Source of the DNA: Lentimicrobiaceae bacterium
Lineage (GTDB): Bacteria; Bacteroidota; Bacteroidia; Bacteroidales; F082
Assembly (NCBI GenBank): GCA_002708315.1
Contig: PANC01000031.1
Location: 1 to 64,000, forward strand
Length of the DNA: 64,000 nt
Direction: 5' to 3'
The notes under the pieces: generated by a model
Seen by the model: only the letters and a program-made list of their open reading frames with translations
The model's database searches: none
Told to the model about the DNA's origin: nothing
Made by a program: the position numbers and the translations under genes
Shown here: positions 1 to 8,712 of the stretch, piece by piece
How the letters are laid out: every line of letters begins with the position of its first letter
How positions within the stretch are numbered: the first letter of the stretch is position 1

Positions 1-87
1 TCTAACATGTCAAACTCAACTTATTATTACTCTTTATTTGTTGACGGCAGAAGGATAGAAACAAAAAAGATGATAGCTAAATGGTAG
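1..87 (+). CDS. C-terminal end of a secreted protein with a probable T9SS sorting tail (partial)
   Basis: Frame 1 is open from the first base to a TAG stop at 85-87 and encodes 28 residues. The tail has the pattern YYYSLFVDGRRIETKKM followed by a short basic end. This is typical of the last beta-strands of type A C-terminal domains that direct Bacteroidota proteins through the type IX secretion system. The rest of the gene lies outside the window, so its function cannot be stated. The hairpin at 153-189 probably ends its transcript. Confidence 0.55.
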   Translation, partial: SNMSNSTYYYSLFVDGRRIETKKMIAKW

Positions 88-152
88 AAAGAATAGTTGT
101 TTTAAATATTTAAAAAATTATTGTAACTAAAATTATCATAGGTTGATTTTGC

Positions 153-189
153 AAAAAAAGGACCACTCTGTTTTGAGTGGTTTTTTTTT
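153..189 (+). terminator. Rho-independent terminator
   Basis: A 6-bp stem (CCACTC 163-168 with GAGTGG 175-180) and 6-nt loop is preceded by an A run (153-159) and followed by nine T (181-189). It lies between the partial gene at the left edge and the nitroreductase gene. Confidence 0.75.
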
Positions 190-313
190 AACTATATATC
201 CATTTTATTAAAATCAAATAATTTGAAATATTGAAATACTTATTAAGAATATCAATGATTACATAACAATTATGAGATTATATCCCTATGATTAAAAATA
301 ATAATTTTACATA

Positions 314-1078
314 ATGATAAAAGATATAATAAATGGAGAAAAAGGCTCTGAAGAAAAAACAGTTTCAGAGGCTATTAAATACAGGCGTTCGGTTAGGATT
401 TACGACCCAGAAAAAATAATGGATCCCAAAATTGTTAAAAAATGCCTAGAGCAAGCCGCATTGGCACCAAATAGCAGTAATATGCAATTATGGGAATTCT
501 GCCACATAACTTCCAGAGATATTTTAAAGAAAATGGAGCCGTTATGCCTAAACCAAAATGCTGCAAAAACAGCTCAAGAGTTGGTTGTTTTTGTTACAAG
601 AAAGGACTTATGGCGTAATAGAGCAAAAGCTAACTTGGAGATGGTAAATAAAATATATCCTGCAAACCCCAACTCCAAGCAAAATAAAAGAGAAAAAATA
701 ATTAGGAGCTATTATGGAAAATTAATTCCATTGATTTACAAGGATTTTTTAGGCCTCTTTGGAATGTTTAAATACTTAATTATAAGTGTGGGTGGATTAT
801 TTAGACCAATGTATAGAGAAGTAAGAGCTCAAGATATAAGAGTTGTAACCCATAAAACCTGTGCCCTTGCAGCAGAAAATTTTATGTTGAGCATGGCAGC
901 AGAAGGTTATGATACCTGTCCGATGGAAGGAACTGACACCTGGAGAATAAAAAAGCTTTTGAAGTTGCCTCGTGGAGCAGAAATAACTATGATTGTAAGC
1001 TGTGGCATTAGGAAACCTGAGGGGGTTTATGGCGAACGTTTTAGAATTCCTTTTGAAGATATATATAGAAAATTTTAA
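314..1078 (+). CDS. Nitroreductase family protein
   Basis: A 254-residue FMN-dependent nitroreductase-fold protein, probably cytoplasmic, that would use NAD(P)H to reduce an unknown substrate. The N-terminal FMN-binding signature is visible as RRSVR at 24-28 and APNSSNMQLWEF from 51. The C-terminal part has the family pattern GYDTCPMEGTD and a final VSCGIRKPEG strand. It is about 40 residues longer than compact nitroreductases; the extra part (about 120-170) is basic and hydrophobic and may be a lid or a membrane-touching insert. It stands alone between a terminator and the hydroxylase gene, which has its own promoter box. The substrate cannot be inferred. Confidence 0.85.
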   Translation: MIKDIINGEKGSEEKTVSEAIKYRRSVRIYDPEKIMDPKIVKKCLEQAALAPNSSNMQLWEFCHITSRDILKKMEPLCLNQNAAKTAQELVVFVTRKDLWRNRAKANLEMVNKIYPANPNSKQNKREKIIRSYYGKLIPLIYKDFLGLFGMFKYLIISVGGLFRPMYREVRAQDIRVVTHKTCALAAENFMLSMAAEGYDTCPMEGTDTWRIKKLLKLPRGAEITMIVSCGIRKPEGVYGERFRIPFEDIYRKF

Positions 1079-1094
1079 AAAAGTAGAAAATTAA

Positions 1095-1102
1095 TACCTT
1101 TG
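1095..1102 (+). promoter_or_regulatory. Bacteroidota -7 box for the AlkB-like gene
   Basis: TACCTTTG matches TAnnTTTG and lies 45 bases before the ATG at 1147. No clear -33 TTG is seen. Confidence 0.4.
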
Positions 1103-1146
1103 ATGACTGAATTGAATTCAATGGATAACAACTACCTCTTGTAACT

Positions 1147-2262
1147 ATGTTTAAATACCTTAAGCATTTTCTTCCTGCATTTACTAGTGTTCTTTTTTTA
1201 ATAATAGCATTAAAGGGTGAATACTACCCAACATTTTTTCTAATTGGGTTTTCATTATTTATTATAATCGGAGACTATATTATTCCCAAGGATAGACACA
1301 TTCAACAATTTTCTTATCCGGGTTTATTAAATCTCTCAATCTATATAAATCTTCCTATTTTATTTATTGTTGTCTTTTTAGCTACGTCCATTCTCAGTCC
1401 TAATATATCACTATGGTACATTAATTTTATGGAATCATCGCTAAACATTGATTTTATCCAGACTAAAAATTCCTATGCTATAACTGATAAAATCTCTTTA
1501 ATAATTCAAACAGCCTTATTTATTGGCATGCTTGGAACTGTACCCGGCCATGAATTAACTCATAGGGTAAATAATAAATTTGATATGTTCGTAGGCAATT
1601 GGTTACTTGCATTTTCCTTTGATTGTACTTTTGCAATTGAACATGTATTTGGTCATCACAAAAATGCATGTCTTCCTGAGGATCCAGCCTCAGCTAAAAG
1701 AGGAGAAAATATTTATTTATTTATCATAAAAGCAGTATTTAACGAACATATTGACGCCTGGAAAATCGAATTAAATCGTTTAAAAAAAGAAAGTCGTAAG
1801 CCCTTAAGTATTCATAACAATATGCTTATTGGTTATTTAAGAAGTATAATTATTGCCTTTATAGTTTTTACTATTAGTGGAGTTATGGGCATATTGTATT
1901 TTTTAATATTTGCACTATTGGCAAAATCATTCTTAGAGGCTATCAATTTTGTTGAACATTATGGTTTGATTCGAGAAAGAGAAAAAAGAGTTAAAATGAG
2001 ACATTCCTGGAATTCAAACCATTTTATGAGTAGTATATACTTATGCAATGTAACAAGACATTCAGATCATCATAGGCTTGCTAGATTAAAGTTTTGGGAA
2101 CTTCATCCATGTCCTGAAAATGCACCAATGGCACCCTATGGATATTTGTCGATGCTATACCTTGTATTACTTACACCATTTTTATACAAGAGATTAATGG
2201 CGGAAAAGTTATCCGACTGGGATAAAAATTATGCTAGTATAGAAGAAAAACAATTAGTTTAA
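1147..2262 (+). CDS. AlkB-type membrane di-iron hydroxylase (alkane 1-monooxygenase family)
   Basis: A 371-residue integral membrane protein with the full histidine set of the AlkB branch of the fatty acid desaturase/hydroxylase superfamily: HELTHR (135-140), EHVFGHH (165-171) and RHSDHH (304-309), plus the AlkB-specific NFVEHYGL (267-274). Hydrophobic segments near 10-25, 28-45, 65-85, 117-133 and 230-260 fit about six membrane spans. Characterised members use a di-iron centre, O2 and electrons from rubredoxin to hydroxylate the terminal carbon of alkanes or related chains. No rubredoxin or rubredoxin reductase gene is in the window, so the electron donor and substrate are unknown. The beta-oxidation genes further along could use a fatty-acid product. 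Confidence 0.85.
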   Translation: MFKYLKHFLPAFTSVLFLIIALKGEYYPTFFLIGFSLFIIIGDYIIPKDRHIQQFSYPGLLNLSIYINLPILFIVVFLATSILSPNISLWYINFMESSLNIDFIQTKNSYAITDKISLIIQTALFIGMLGTVPGHELTHRVNNKFDMFVGNWLLAFSFDCTFAIEHVFGHHKNACLPEDPASAKRGENIYLFIIKAVFNEHIDAWKIELNRLKKESRKPLSIHNNMLIGYLRSIIIAFIVFTISGVMGILYFLIFALLAKSFLEAINFVEHYGLIREREKRVKMRHSWNSNHFMSSIYLCNVTRHSDHHRLARLKFWELHPCPENAPMAPYGYLSMLYLVLLTPFLYKRLMAEKLSDWDKNYASIEEKQLV

Positions 2263-2334
2263 ATTCTAAAGAAGGTATGCCTAGGGTTTAATTTGTTATT
2301 ATTTAGTATACTGCAAGTAATAACTACTTGGCAT

Positions 2335-2366
2335 AAAAAAAGCCCTTACATCTCTGTAAAGGCTTT
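2335..2366 (-). terminator. Terminator downstream of tRNA-Asn
   Basis: Read on the minus strand, a 10-bp stem with one mismatch (2341-2350 with 2355-2364, loop TCTC) is followed by a T run (complement of the A run 2335-2341). It is placed directly after the tRNA gene. Confidence 0.7.
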
Positions 2367-2374
2367 ATCAATTG

Positions 2375-2448
2375 CTCCCCCTCTTGGACTCGAACCAAGG
2401 ACCCTCTGATTAACAGTCAGATGCTCTAACCAGCTGAGCTAAGGAGGA
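2375..2448 (-). tRNA. tRNA-Asn(GTT)
   Basis: A full cloverleaf can be drawn on the minus strand. The acceptor stem is TCCTCCT with AGGGGGA (one G-T pair), with a D-loop TAGCTCAGCTGG, anticodon stem TCTGA/TCAGA and loop CTGTTAA with anticodon GTT (plus bases 2412-2414), and T-loop GGTTCGAGTCC. The discriminator base is G at 2375 and CCA is not encoded. It is 74 nt long and is followed by its own terminator. Confidence 0.96.
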
Positions 2449-2631
2449 ATGTTTAGTTAAAAACAGGGCGCAAAGATATATAATATTCTTTTTACGCAAA
2501 CAAAATACTATGTTTTTTTGACCAATTTAATATCGCCACCTCAAAAGGCATCTTTTTCATGTGTTATAGTTTGAATTGAACATAAAGTGTAATCAATATG
2601 ATAACTTATTAAGCCAACTTATATAAATTAT

Positions 2632-2639
2632 TACTTTTG
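2632..2639 (+). promoter_or_regulatory. -7 box for the PfkB kinase gene
   Basis: TACTTTTG fits TAnnTTTG and ends 16 bases before the ATG at 2656, implying a very short leader. Confidence 0.5.
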
Positions 2640-2655
2640 CGAAAATTTAACCCTT

Positions 2656-3627
2656 ATGACAAAAATATTAGGAATTGGCAATGCCCTTGTTGACGCACTT
2701 ATTCAACTTGAAGATGATTCTTTATTAAATGAACTCAACTTACCCAAAGGAAGTATGCAGTTGGTGGACTCAGATAAATCATCTGAAATACAAGACAAAA
2801 GTAAAGGCCTAAAAACCGAAATGGCCTCTGGTGGTTCTGCAGCTAATACAATTCATGGTTTGGCAAAATTAGGAATGGAAACTTCCTTCATAGGAACAGT
2901 AGGTAAAGATGAAAATGGAAATTTTTTTAAAACCGACTTGGTTAAAAATAATATAAGCCCACTACTTATCATGAGTGATTCACCCTCAGGTGTAGCGAAT
3001 ACAATGATAAGCAAAGACGGGGAAAGAACCTTTGGAACATTTCTTGGAGCTGCAATTGAATTATCTGAAGATGGAATAGTTGAAGATTTATTTAAAGGCC
3101 ATGGTCTATTGCACATTGAGGGCTATTTAGTTCAAAATCATGATCTTGTTAAAGCCATTTTGCAGAAGGCAAAATCAAATGGATTAAAAATATCAGTTGA
3201 TCTGGCAAGCTATAATGTTGTTGAAGATAATCTTGAGTTTTTGCAAGAAATGGTATCGAAGTATGTGGATATTGTATTTGCAAATGAGGAAGAAGCAAAA
3301 GCCTTCACTGGCATGGAACCAGAAGATGCACTCAACAGCCTTGCACAATTATGTGAAACAGCAGTTGTAAAAATTGGTGGCGAAGGATCCATGATAAAAA
3401 CAGGAGATAATATAGATATCGTTAAGATAGATAAATTAACCCCAATAGACACAACTGGCGCTGGAGATATATACGCGGCTGGATTTTTGTATGGTTACAT
3501 CAATAATTTTAGCAATAAAAAATCTGGAGAATTAGGATCATTACTCGCATCAAATGTAATTCAAGTAATAGGTGCTAAAATTTCTGATGAAAACTGGGAA
3601 AATATAAAACCTCAAGTAAATAATTAA
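2656..3627 (+). CDS. PfkB-family carbohydrate/nucleoside kinase (adenosine kinase-like)
   Basis: A 323-residue ribokinase-fold kinase that phosphorylates a sugar or nucleoside with ATP in the cytoplasm. The substrate-binding glycine motif GGSAANT is at 59-65. The C-terminal PfkB signature DTTGAGD is at 265-271, with the last Asp as the expected catalytic base. The N-terminus (GIGNALVDALI) and overall length resemble proteins annotated as adenosine kinase in Bacteroidota, but sequence alone does not separate adenosine from fructose or ribose as substrate. It is transcribed separately from the EF-G paralogue downstream, which has its own promoter box. Confidence 0.85.
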   Translation: MTKILGIGNALVDALIQLEDDSLLNELNLPKGSMQLVDSDKSSEIQDKSKGLKTEMASGGSAANTIHGLAKLGMETSFIGTVGKDENGNFFKTDLVKNNISPLLIMSDSPSGVANTMISKDGERTFGTFLGAAIELSEDGIVEDLFKGHGLLHIEGYLVQNHDLVKAILQKAKSNGLKISVDLASYNVVEDNLEFLQEMVSKYVDIVFANEEEAKAFTGMEPEDALNSLAQLCETAVVKIGGEGSMIKTGDNIDIVKIDKLTPIDTTGAGDIYAAGFLYGYINNFSNKKSGELGSLLASNVIQVIGAKISDENWENIKPQVNN

Positions 3628-3691
3628 GGCTAATTATTAAGACAAAAGTCTCTTTTCCAAAAACCTTCGCAGTACATTACAACCCTTATAA

Positions 3692-3708
3692 ATAGCATAT
3701 AATGCTAT
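3692..3708 (+). promoter_or_regulatory. Inverted repeat upstream of the EF-G2 promoter
   Basis: ATAGCAT (3692-3698) and ATGCTAT (3702-3708) form a perfect 7-bp inverted repeat with a 3-nt centre. The centre lies about 40 bases before the start point predicted from the -7 box at 3729-3736, where a CRP-type activator bound next to the polymerase would sit. A weak terminator for the upstream kinase gene is an alternative, but no T run follows directly. Confidence 0.4.
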
Positions 3709-3728
3709 GTATTTTAGATTTATTTCGT

Positions 3729-3736
3729 TACATTTG
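3729..3736 (+). promoter_or_regulatory. -7 box for the EF-G2 gene
   Basis: TACATTTG matches TAnnTTTG. It gives an mRNA leader of about 120 nt before the ATG at 3864, longer than for most genes in the window. Confidence 0.5.
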
Positions 3737-3863
3737 CGTCCCTTATTTTTAAAATGCGCTAGTTTTTAAGGTATTTGAATACTACAATGTGGCAGGCGCA
3801 TATTGATGCATTTGGCATAAATTAGATGGGAAAATTAAGTATTCAACATTAAAAAACTAACGT

Positions 3864-5999
3864 ATGAAGATTTACCAAACGGAAGATATTAGAAATGTCG
3901 CTCTCATAGGAGGTGCTAAATCAGGTAAAACAACAATGGCTGAAGCCATGGTGTTTGAAGGTAAGATAATTAGCAGAAGAGGAAGTGTGGATGATAAAAA
4001 TACAGTTTCAGATTATAGGCCAATTGAGTTGGATAGACAGCACTCTGTTCACTCAACTTTGATGCATAGCGTTTATAATGACAAAAAAATAAATATCATT
4101 GATGTACCTGGTTTTTCTGATTTTATTGGTGATACATCTGCTGCTCTTAATGTATGCGATACAGCACTATTTATGGTAAATGGACAAAGTGGTGTGGAGG
4201 CAACAACGGAAACTGCATGGAGACAAACTGAGATATCAGCATGTCCAACAGTATTTGCTGTTAACCAGCTTGACCACCAAGGTGCAAATTTCAATGACTC
4301 TGTAAACTCTCTCAAAGAATATTTCGGCGATAAGGTAACAGTTATCCAATATCCAGTATCGATTGGTGAAGATTTTAATACCATCATTGACCTCATGTTA
4401 ATGAAACAGTTGAAATTCAATAATAATGGTGGAGAACCTGAAATATCAGAAATTCCAGACTCTGAAAAAGATAAAGCTGATGATTTACACCTCACTCTAG
4501 TAGAAAATGCTGCTGAAGGAGATGAAAAGCTAATGGAAAAATATTTTGAAAATGATACGCTTACCCTAGAGGAAATGAGAGAAGGTGTTCGATTGGGGAT
4601 GATAAGCAGATCTATTTTTCCTGTAATGTGCACCTCTGCAAAATCAGGTATTGGTGCCACGCGAGTAATGGATTTCATAACAAATTCATGCCCAGCTCCA
4701 AATGAAATGCCAGAAAGAGAAACAACTAGCGGTAAAGCTTATAAATGCAACACATCAGACTCAACTGCATTATTCGTTTTCAAAACTTCAATCGAACAAC
4801 ATCTGGGAGAAGTTTCATGCTTTAAGTTATATGGAGGAACTCTAACAGAGGGTACAGATTTAATAAATCCAAGAACTGGAAATAAGGAAAGGCTATCACA
4901 ATTTTTTGTTCTAAATGGAAAAAATAGAGAAAAAATAGAAAAAGTTGTAGCTGGTGATATTGCTATTACTATCAAGCTTAAAGACGTAAAAACAGGTGAT
5001 TCACTAATGGATTCAAAAGCAGCAGATGCTGGATTCGAAGGGTTAACATTACCAGTGCCAATCTATACAGTTGCAATGAGTGCTGAAGATAGTGGAGATG
5101 ATGAAAAATTAGGAACTATCCTTAACGAAATGCATCGCACAGATCCTACAATCGAAATCGAGTACTCAAGAGAGCTTAAACAATTACTTGTAAAAACACA
5201 AGGAGAGTTTCATCTAAATACCATAAAATGGTACATGCAAAATGCGCACAAAATTAAGGTTGAAACAGATTCTCCAAAGATTCCATATCGCGAAACCATA
5301 ACCAAAACTGCAAATGCCGACTATCGTCATAAAAAGCAATCTGGTGGTTCGGGTCAATTTGGTGAAGTTTACATAAGAATTATGCCATATTATGAAGGCT
5401 ATAAAGATCCCACTGACATACCAGTAAGAGGAACTGACGTGCATGATATGCCATGGGGTGGTAAACTTATTGTGAACAATTGCATTGTAGGTGGGGCAAT
5501 TGATGCACGTTTTCTTCCTGCCATTTTTAAGGGGTTGATGGAGAGAATGACCGAGGGCCCATTAACGGGTTCATATGCTCGTGATATTATAGTTTACATA
5601 TATGATGGTAAAATGCATCCTGTTGATTCAAATGAAATATCATTTAAGCTAGCAGGTCGTAACGCATTTAGTACAGCTTTTAAAAACGCAGGCCCCAAAA
5701 TTATGGAACCTGTAAACGATGTTGAGATCACTGTTCCGGAGGATATGATGGGCGCAGTAATGACTGATTTACAAGGCAGAAGAGGTATTATAATGGGTAT
5801 GGGTGCAAAAGGTCGCAACCAAGTTATAAAGGCAAAAATTCCTGCTGCTGAAATGACTCGATATGCAACATCATTGAGTGCAATCACTTCCGGTAGAGGT
5901 GTTTTCAGTTCTGAGTTCGATCAGTATCAGCAAGTTCCCTCAGATGTGCAAGATCAACTATTAAAAGCATATGAAGCATCCCAAGAAGATGAAGATTAA
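3864..5999 (+). CDS. fusA2: EF-G paralogue (EF-G2 type) with a substituted catalytic histidine
   Basis: A 711-residue translation elongation factor G paralogue. The GTPase domain keeps the P-loop GGAKSGKT (16-23), but G3 reads DVPGF (80-84) instead of DTPGH, so the histidine that activates water for GTP hydrolysis is Phe84. The switch I motif RGITIT is replaced around 58-64, and G4 is NQLD (134-137) instead of NKxD. Domains II-V follow over about residues 300-700, including the domain IV stretch from about 480. The N-terminus (MKIYQTEDIRN) matches the EF-G2 lineage of Bacteroides, which is reported to translocate ribosomes without hydrolysing GTP and to help in carbon starvation. By inference this protein does the same. 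The ordinary fusA gene is not in the window. Confidence 0.88.
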   Translation: MKIYQTEDIRNVALIGGAKSGKTTMAEAMVFEGKIISRRGSVDDKNTVSDYRPIELDRQHSVHSTLMHSVYNDKKINIIDVPGFSDFIGDTSAALNVCDTALFMVNGQSGVEATTETAWRQTEISACPTVFAVNQLDHQGANFNDSVNSLKEYFGDKVTVIQYPVSIGEDFNTIIDLMLMKQLKFNNNGGEPEISEIPDSEKDKADDLHLTLVENAAEGDEKLMEKYFENDTLTLEEMREGVRLGMISRSIFPVMCTSAKSGIGATRVMDFITNSCPAPNEMPERETTSGKAYKCNTSDSTALFVFKTSIEQHLGEVSCFKLYGGTLTEGTDLINPRTGNKERLSQFFVLNGKNREKIEKVVAGDIAITIKLKDVKTGDSLMDSKAADAGFEGLTLPVPIYTVAMSAEDSGDDEKLGTILNEMHRTDPTIEIEYSRELKQLLVKTQGEFHLNTIKWYMQNAHKIKVETDSPKIPYRETITKTANADYRHKKQSGGSGQFGEVYIRIMPYYEGYKDPTDIPVRGTDVHDMPWGGKLIVNNCIVGGAIDARFLPAIFKGLMERMTEGPLTGSYARDIIVYIYDGKMHPVDSNEISFKLAGRNAFSTAFKNAGPKIMEPVNDVEITVPEDMMGAVMTDLQGRRGIIMGMGAKGRNQVIKAKIPAAEMTRYATSLSAITSGRGVFSSEFDQYQQVPSDVQDQLLKAYEASQEDED

Positions 6000-6024
6000 C
6001 ATCATACTGCTATAATTTAGAAGT

Positions 6025-6053
6025 GCTTATGAATATCATAAGCCCTTTTTTTT
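6025..6053 (+). terminator. Terminator after the EF-G2 gene
   Basis: GCTTATG (6025-6031) and CATAAGC (6037-6043) form a perfect 7-bp stem with loop AATAT, followed by CC and eight T (6046-6053). Confidence 0.85.
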
Positions 6054-6076
6054 GGCATTACACCAAATAATTAAGT

Positions 6077-6084
6077 TACATTTG
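6077..6084 (+). promoter_or_regulatory. -7 box for the YCF48/PKD protein gene
   Basis: TACATTTG matches TAnnTTTG, 45 bases before the ATG at 6129. A TTTG at 6051-6054 could be the -33 element, with a rather long 22-nt spacer; it overlaps the T run of the upstream terminator. Confidence 0.5.
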
Positions 6085-6128
6085 AGTCTATAATAGATAA
6101 TCTTATAACTAGCAAAAACAATACAAAC

Positions 6129-8666
6129 ATGAAGAAAGTATTATCAGTAATAGTTGTAATTACATTTTTTACATTACAACTAAGTGCTCAAAGTTGGAAT
6201 TATGTGTCTAGCACAGGAACTTCATTTATACTCTTTGGAATGTCATTTCCACCAAGCCAAAGCACCATTGGCTATGCATGTGGAATGCAATATACTTATG
6301 ATGCCGATGGAGTAATTGTAAAAACTACGGATGGAGGCAACAACTGGACTGCAATCCTACCAACATCTGGAGCAATTGATGGATTACAAGGAATTTGGTT
6401 TATAAGTGAAACACTTGGCTTTGCTGGAGGATGGAATAATTATTTTATAAAAACTACAGATGGAGGCAACACATGGGTGCCTACTACATGTGGTTCTAAT
6501 GTATGGTACTATGTGGATGTAGAGTTTTGGGATAGTAGCAATGGTGTTGCTGCAGGAAGTATGAATAGCTCCAGTGATCAATCAGTGTTCATTACAAGTG
6601 ATGGAGGTAATACATGGGTATCTGCAACATCCGGAACTAATGTAAATATTATGGGTATTTGTTATGCAGATCAAAATACTCTTTTTGCTGTAGGCACATC
6701 CGGCAATGTCATTAAATCGACTGATGGAGGCCATAACTGGAATGTTTCTGCAACATTACCCGCCATGCTTTTTGGACTTGATTTTGCAGATGCTTCATTT
6801 GGTGTTGTTGGCGGTGAAGAAAAAATGTTTGCAACAAATGATGGGGGTACAACTTGGTCTACTTACACAACTGGTTACGAAAATTTTTATGCAGCTCTGG
6901 CATATGATAATGGCACTGCTTATGTTGGAGGAACAGATGAAAACATTTATGTAACTACTGATTTTGGTGCCAACTGGTCATTTGAACATAATGGTCCTGG
7001 CCAATCACATCTTTATAGAATAAGAGAAGTCGAAAGTTCTGCATTATTTGCATGTGGGTCACAAGGAACTATTATTACACGAGAAGCCCAATTTAACGCA
7101 AACTTTTCTTCGGATGTTGATAGCGTGTGTGCAGGAAATGCAGTCAATTTTACTGACTTATCCGTGGGAGCAATTACATCATGGAATTGGATATTTGAAG
7201 GCGGAACACCTTCAACCTCAACAGATGAAAATCCAACCATAATTTATAATTCAATTGGAATCTACGATGTGAGTCTAGAGGTATCAGACGGAACAAATAT
7301 AAGTACCGAAATTATCCAAGATATGATAACAGTATTGGAAGATCCATCCGCTCCAGATCAACCTGCTGGTGACAGCATACTATGTGCTGGTGTAACAGTA
7401 GATTATACAACACAACCAGTATCAGGCGCTGATACATACTTTTGGGAAGTAGATCCCTCAAGCGCAGGAAATATCAGCGGCACAGGTACTACGGGTACAT
7501 TTGAATCAGACAATTCATTTACTGGGACATATACAATTAAGGTTAAAGCGAATAATATGTGCGGATATGGCCCATGGTCTCAAGAACTTAACTGCACTCT
7601 TAATATGACACCTCAGGCATTTGAACTCAGTGAAGGTGGTGGCTACTGCTCCGGAGACCCTGGAATTGAAATTACTCTTGATGGATCTGAAATAGCTGTC
7701 ACATACGAGCTATTTCTAGATGGCTCAACTACTGGAATTATAGTTGATGGAACTGGTAATCCCATTAGCTTCGGAATACAATCCTCACAAGGAATATATA
7801 CAGTAACAGGAACAACAGGCATATGCGCAGAAAATATGGTAGGTACACCATATATTTTTGTTGAGTTTATTCCAGAAGCTGGCTATACTCCAGAGGGCCC
7901 AGATACTGTTTGTTCTGGTTCAATGACTGATTACACAACTCAGCCTATATTCGCCGCTGATACAATTTATTGGAACCTTTATCCTGCCGATGCAGGAACA
8001 ATATTAGGAAGTGGAGAGAATATTTCCATAGACTGGAACCCTACATTTGCTGGTTTAGCAAGTCTTACAACTAATGGTAGTAACAACTGCGGTATTGGTA
8101 ATGAATCAATACCACTTGAAATAACAATCTTATCCCAACCTGAGCCTGAGGTTAATGGACCTTCTATGGTTTGTGACGAAGATGAAGCTGAATATACCAC
8201 CTATGAAAATTTAGGTAGCTCTTATGATTGGACAGTAACAGGAGGGGAAATTACATCTGGTAATGGAACACACATGATAACTGTTTTATGGGGTAGCCAT
8301 GGATTAGGGATGGTTCAGGTTTCAGAAAATATTGGTCAAGAATGTTTGGTAACATCCGGCGAGTTTCAAGTAACTATTGATGATTGTACAAACATTGATG
8401 AATTAATTGCTACCAATCTTACCATTTACCCTAATCCAGTTAAGGATGCTCTTAAATTATCATTCACTATTGCTAAAATGGAGAGTTATTCTATAAAAAT
8501 ACAAACCCTTCTAGGACGTAACATTAAAACAATTAATGGCATTGGAAAAGGCTCAATTGAGACCTATATCATAAAAACAAATAATATGATTAATGGCAGA
8601 TATATTGTAAATATAACAACGGAAAGTGGTGCAAATATCCATGAACACTTTGTGCTGGTAAAATAG
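6129..8666 (+). CDS. Secreted T9SS cargo protein with YCF48-like beta-propeller and PKD domains
   Basis: An 845-residue exported protein. A signal peptide (1-20, ending LSAQ) is followed by at least six propeller-like repeats marked by (S/T)xDGGxxW, as in KTTDGGNNW, KTTDGGNTW, TSDGGNTW, KSTDGGHNW and NDGGTTW, over about 50-310. A PKD domain follows at about 320-400 (SWNWIFEGG, GIYDVSLEVSDG), then several Ig/PKD-like modules that each begin near a (D/S)TVC or SILC motif and contain DYTTQP. The last 80 residues are a type A sorting domain (IYPNPVKDALKL ... GRYIVNITT), so export is by Sec and then T9SS. The binding target or enzymatic role is unknown; such proteins are usually surface or extracellular adhesins. 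It is monocistronic between a terminator and a convergent operon. Confidence 0.85.
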   Translation: MKKVLSVIVVITFFTLQLSAQSWNYVSSTGTSFILFGMSFPPSQSTIGYACGMQYTYDADGVIVKTTDGGNNWTAILPTSGAIDGLQGIWFISETLGFAGGWNNYFIKTTDGGNTWVPTTCGSNVWYYVDVEFWDSSNGVAAGSMNSSSDQSVFITSDGGNTWVSATSGTNVNIMGICYADQNTLFAVGTSGNVIKSTDGGHNWNVSATLPAMLFGLDFADASFGVVGGEEKMFATNDGGTTWSTYTTGYENFYAALAYDNGTAYVGGTDENIYVTTDFGANWSFEHNGPGQSHLYRIREVESSALFACGSQGTIITREAQFNANFSSDVDSVCAGNAVNFTDLSVGAITSWNWIFEGGTPSTSTDENPTIIYNSIGIYDVSLEVSDGTNISTEIIQDMITVLEDPSAPDQPAGDSILCAGVTVDYTTQPVSGADTYFWEVDPSSAGNISGTGTTGTFESDNSFTGTYTIKVKANNMCGYGPWSQELNCTLNMTPQAFELSEGGGYCSGDPGIEITLDGSEIAVTYELFLDGSTTGIIVDGTGNPISFGIQSSQGIYTVTGTTGICAENMVGTPYIFVEFIPEAGYTPEGPDTVCSGSMTDYTTQPIFAADTIYWNLYPADAGTILGSGENISIDWNPTFAGLASLTTNGSNNCGIGNESIPLEITILSQPEPEVNGPSMVCDEDEAEYTTYENLGSSYDWTVTGGEITSGNGTHMITVLWGSHGLGMVQVSENIGQECLVTSGEFQVTIDDCTNIDELIATNLTIYPNPVKDALKLSFTIAKMESYSIKIQTLLGRNIKTINGIGKGSIETYIIKTNNMINGRYIVNITTESGANIHEHFVLVK

Positions 8667-8712
8667 ACTTTAAATATCTCTAAATTAGATAAAAGATGAT
8701 GATATTCGTTCT

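Noticed and set aside
4073-4678. 201-codon open frame on the minus strand inside the EF-G2 gene
   Set aside because: It lies fully inside a clear conserved gene, has serine/isoleucine-rich low-quality composition and matches no family. It is a product of codon bias on the other strand.
6129-8666. YCF48 repeats as a photosystem II assembly factor
   Set aside because: The same repeats are common in secreted Bacteroidota proteins, and here they are joined to PKD domains and a T9SS tail. Nothing else points to photosynthesis.
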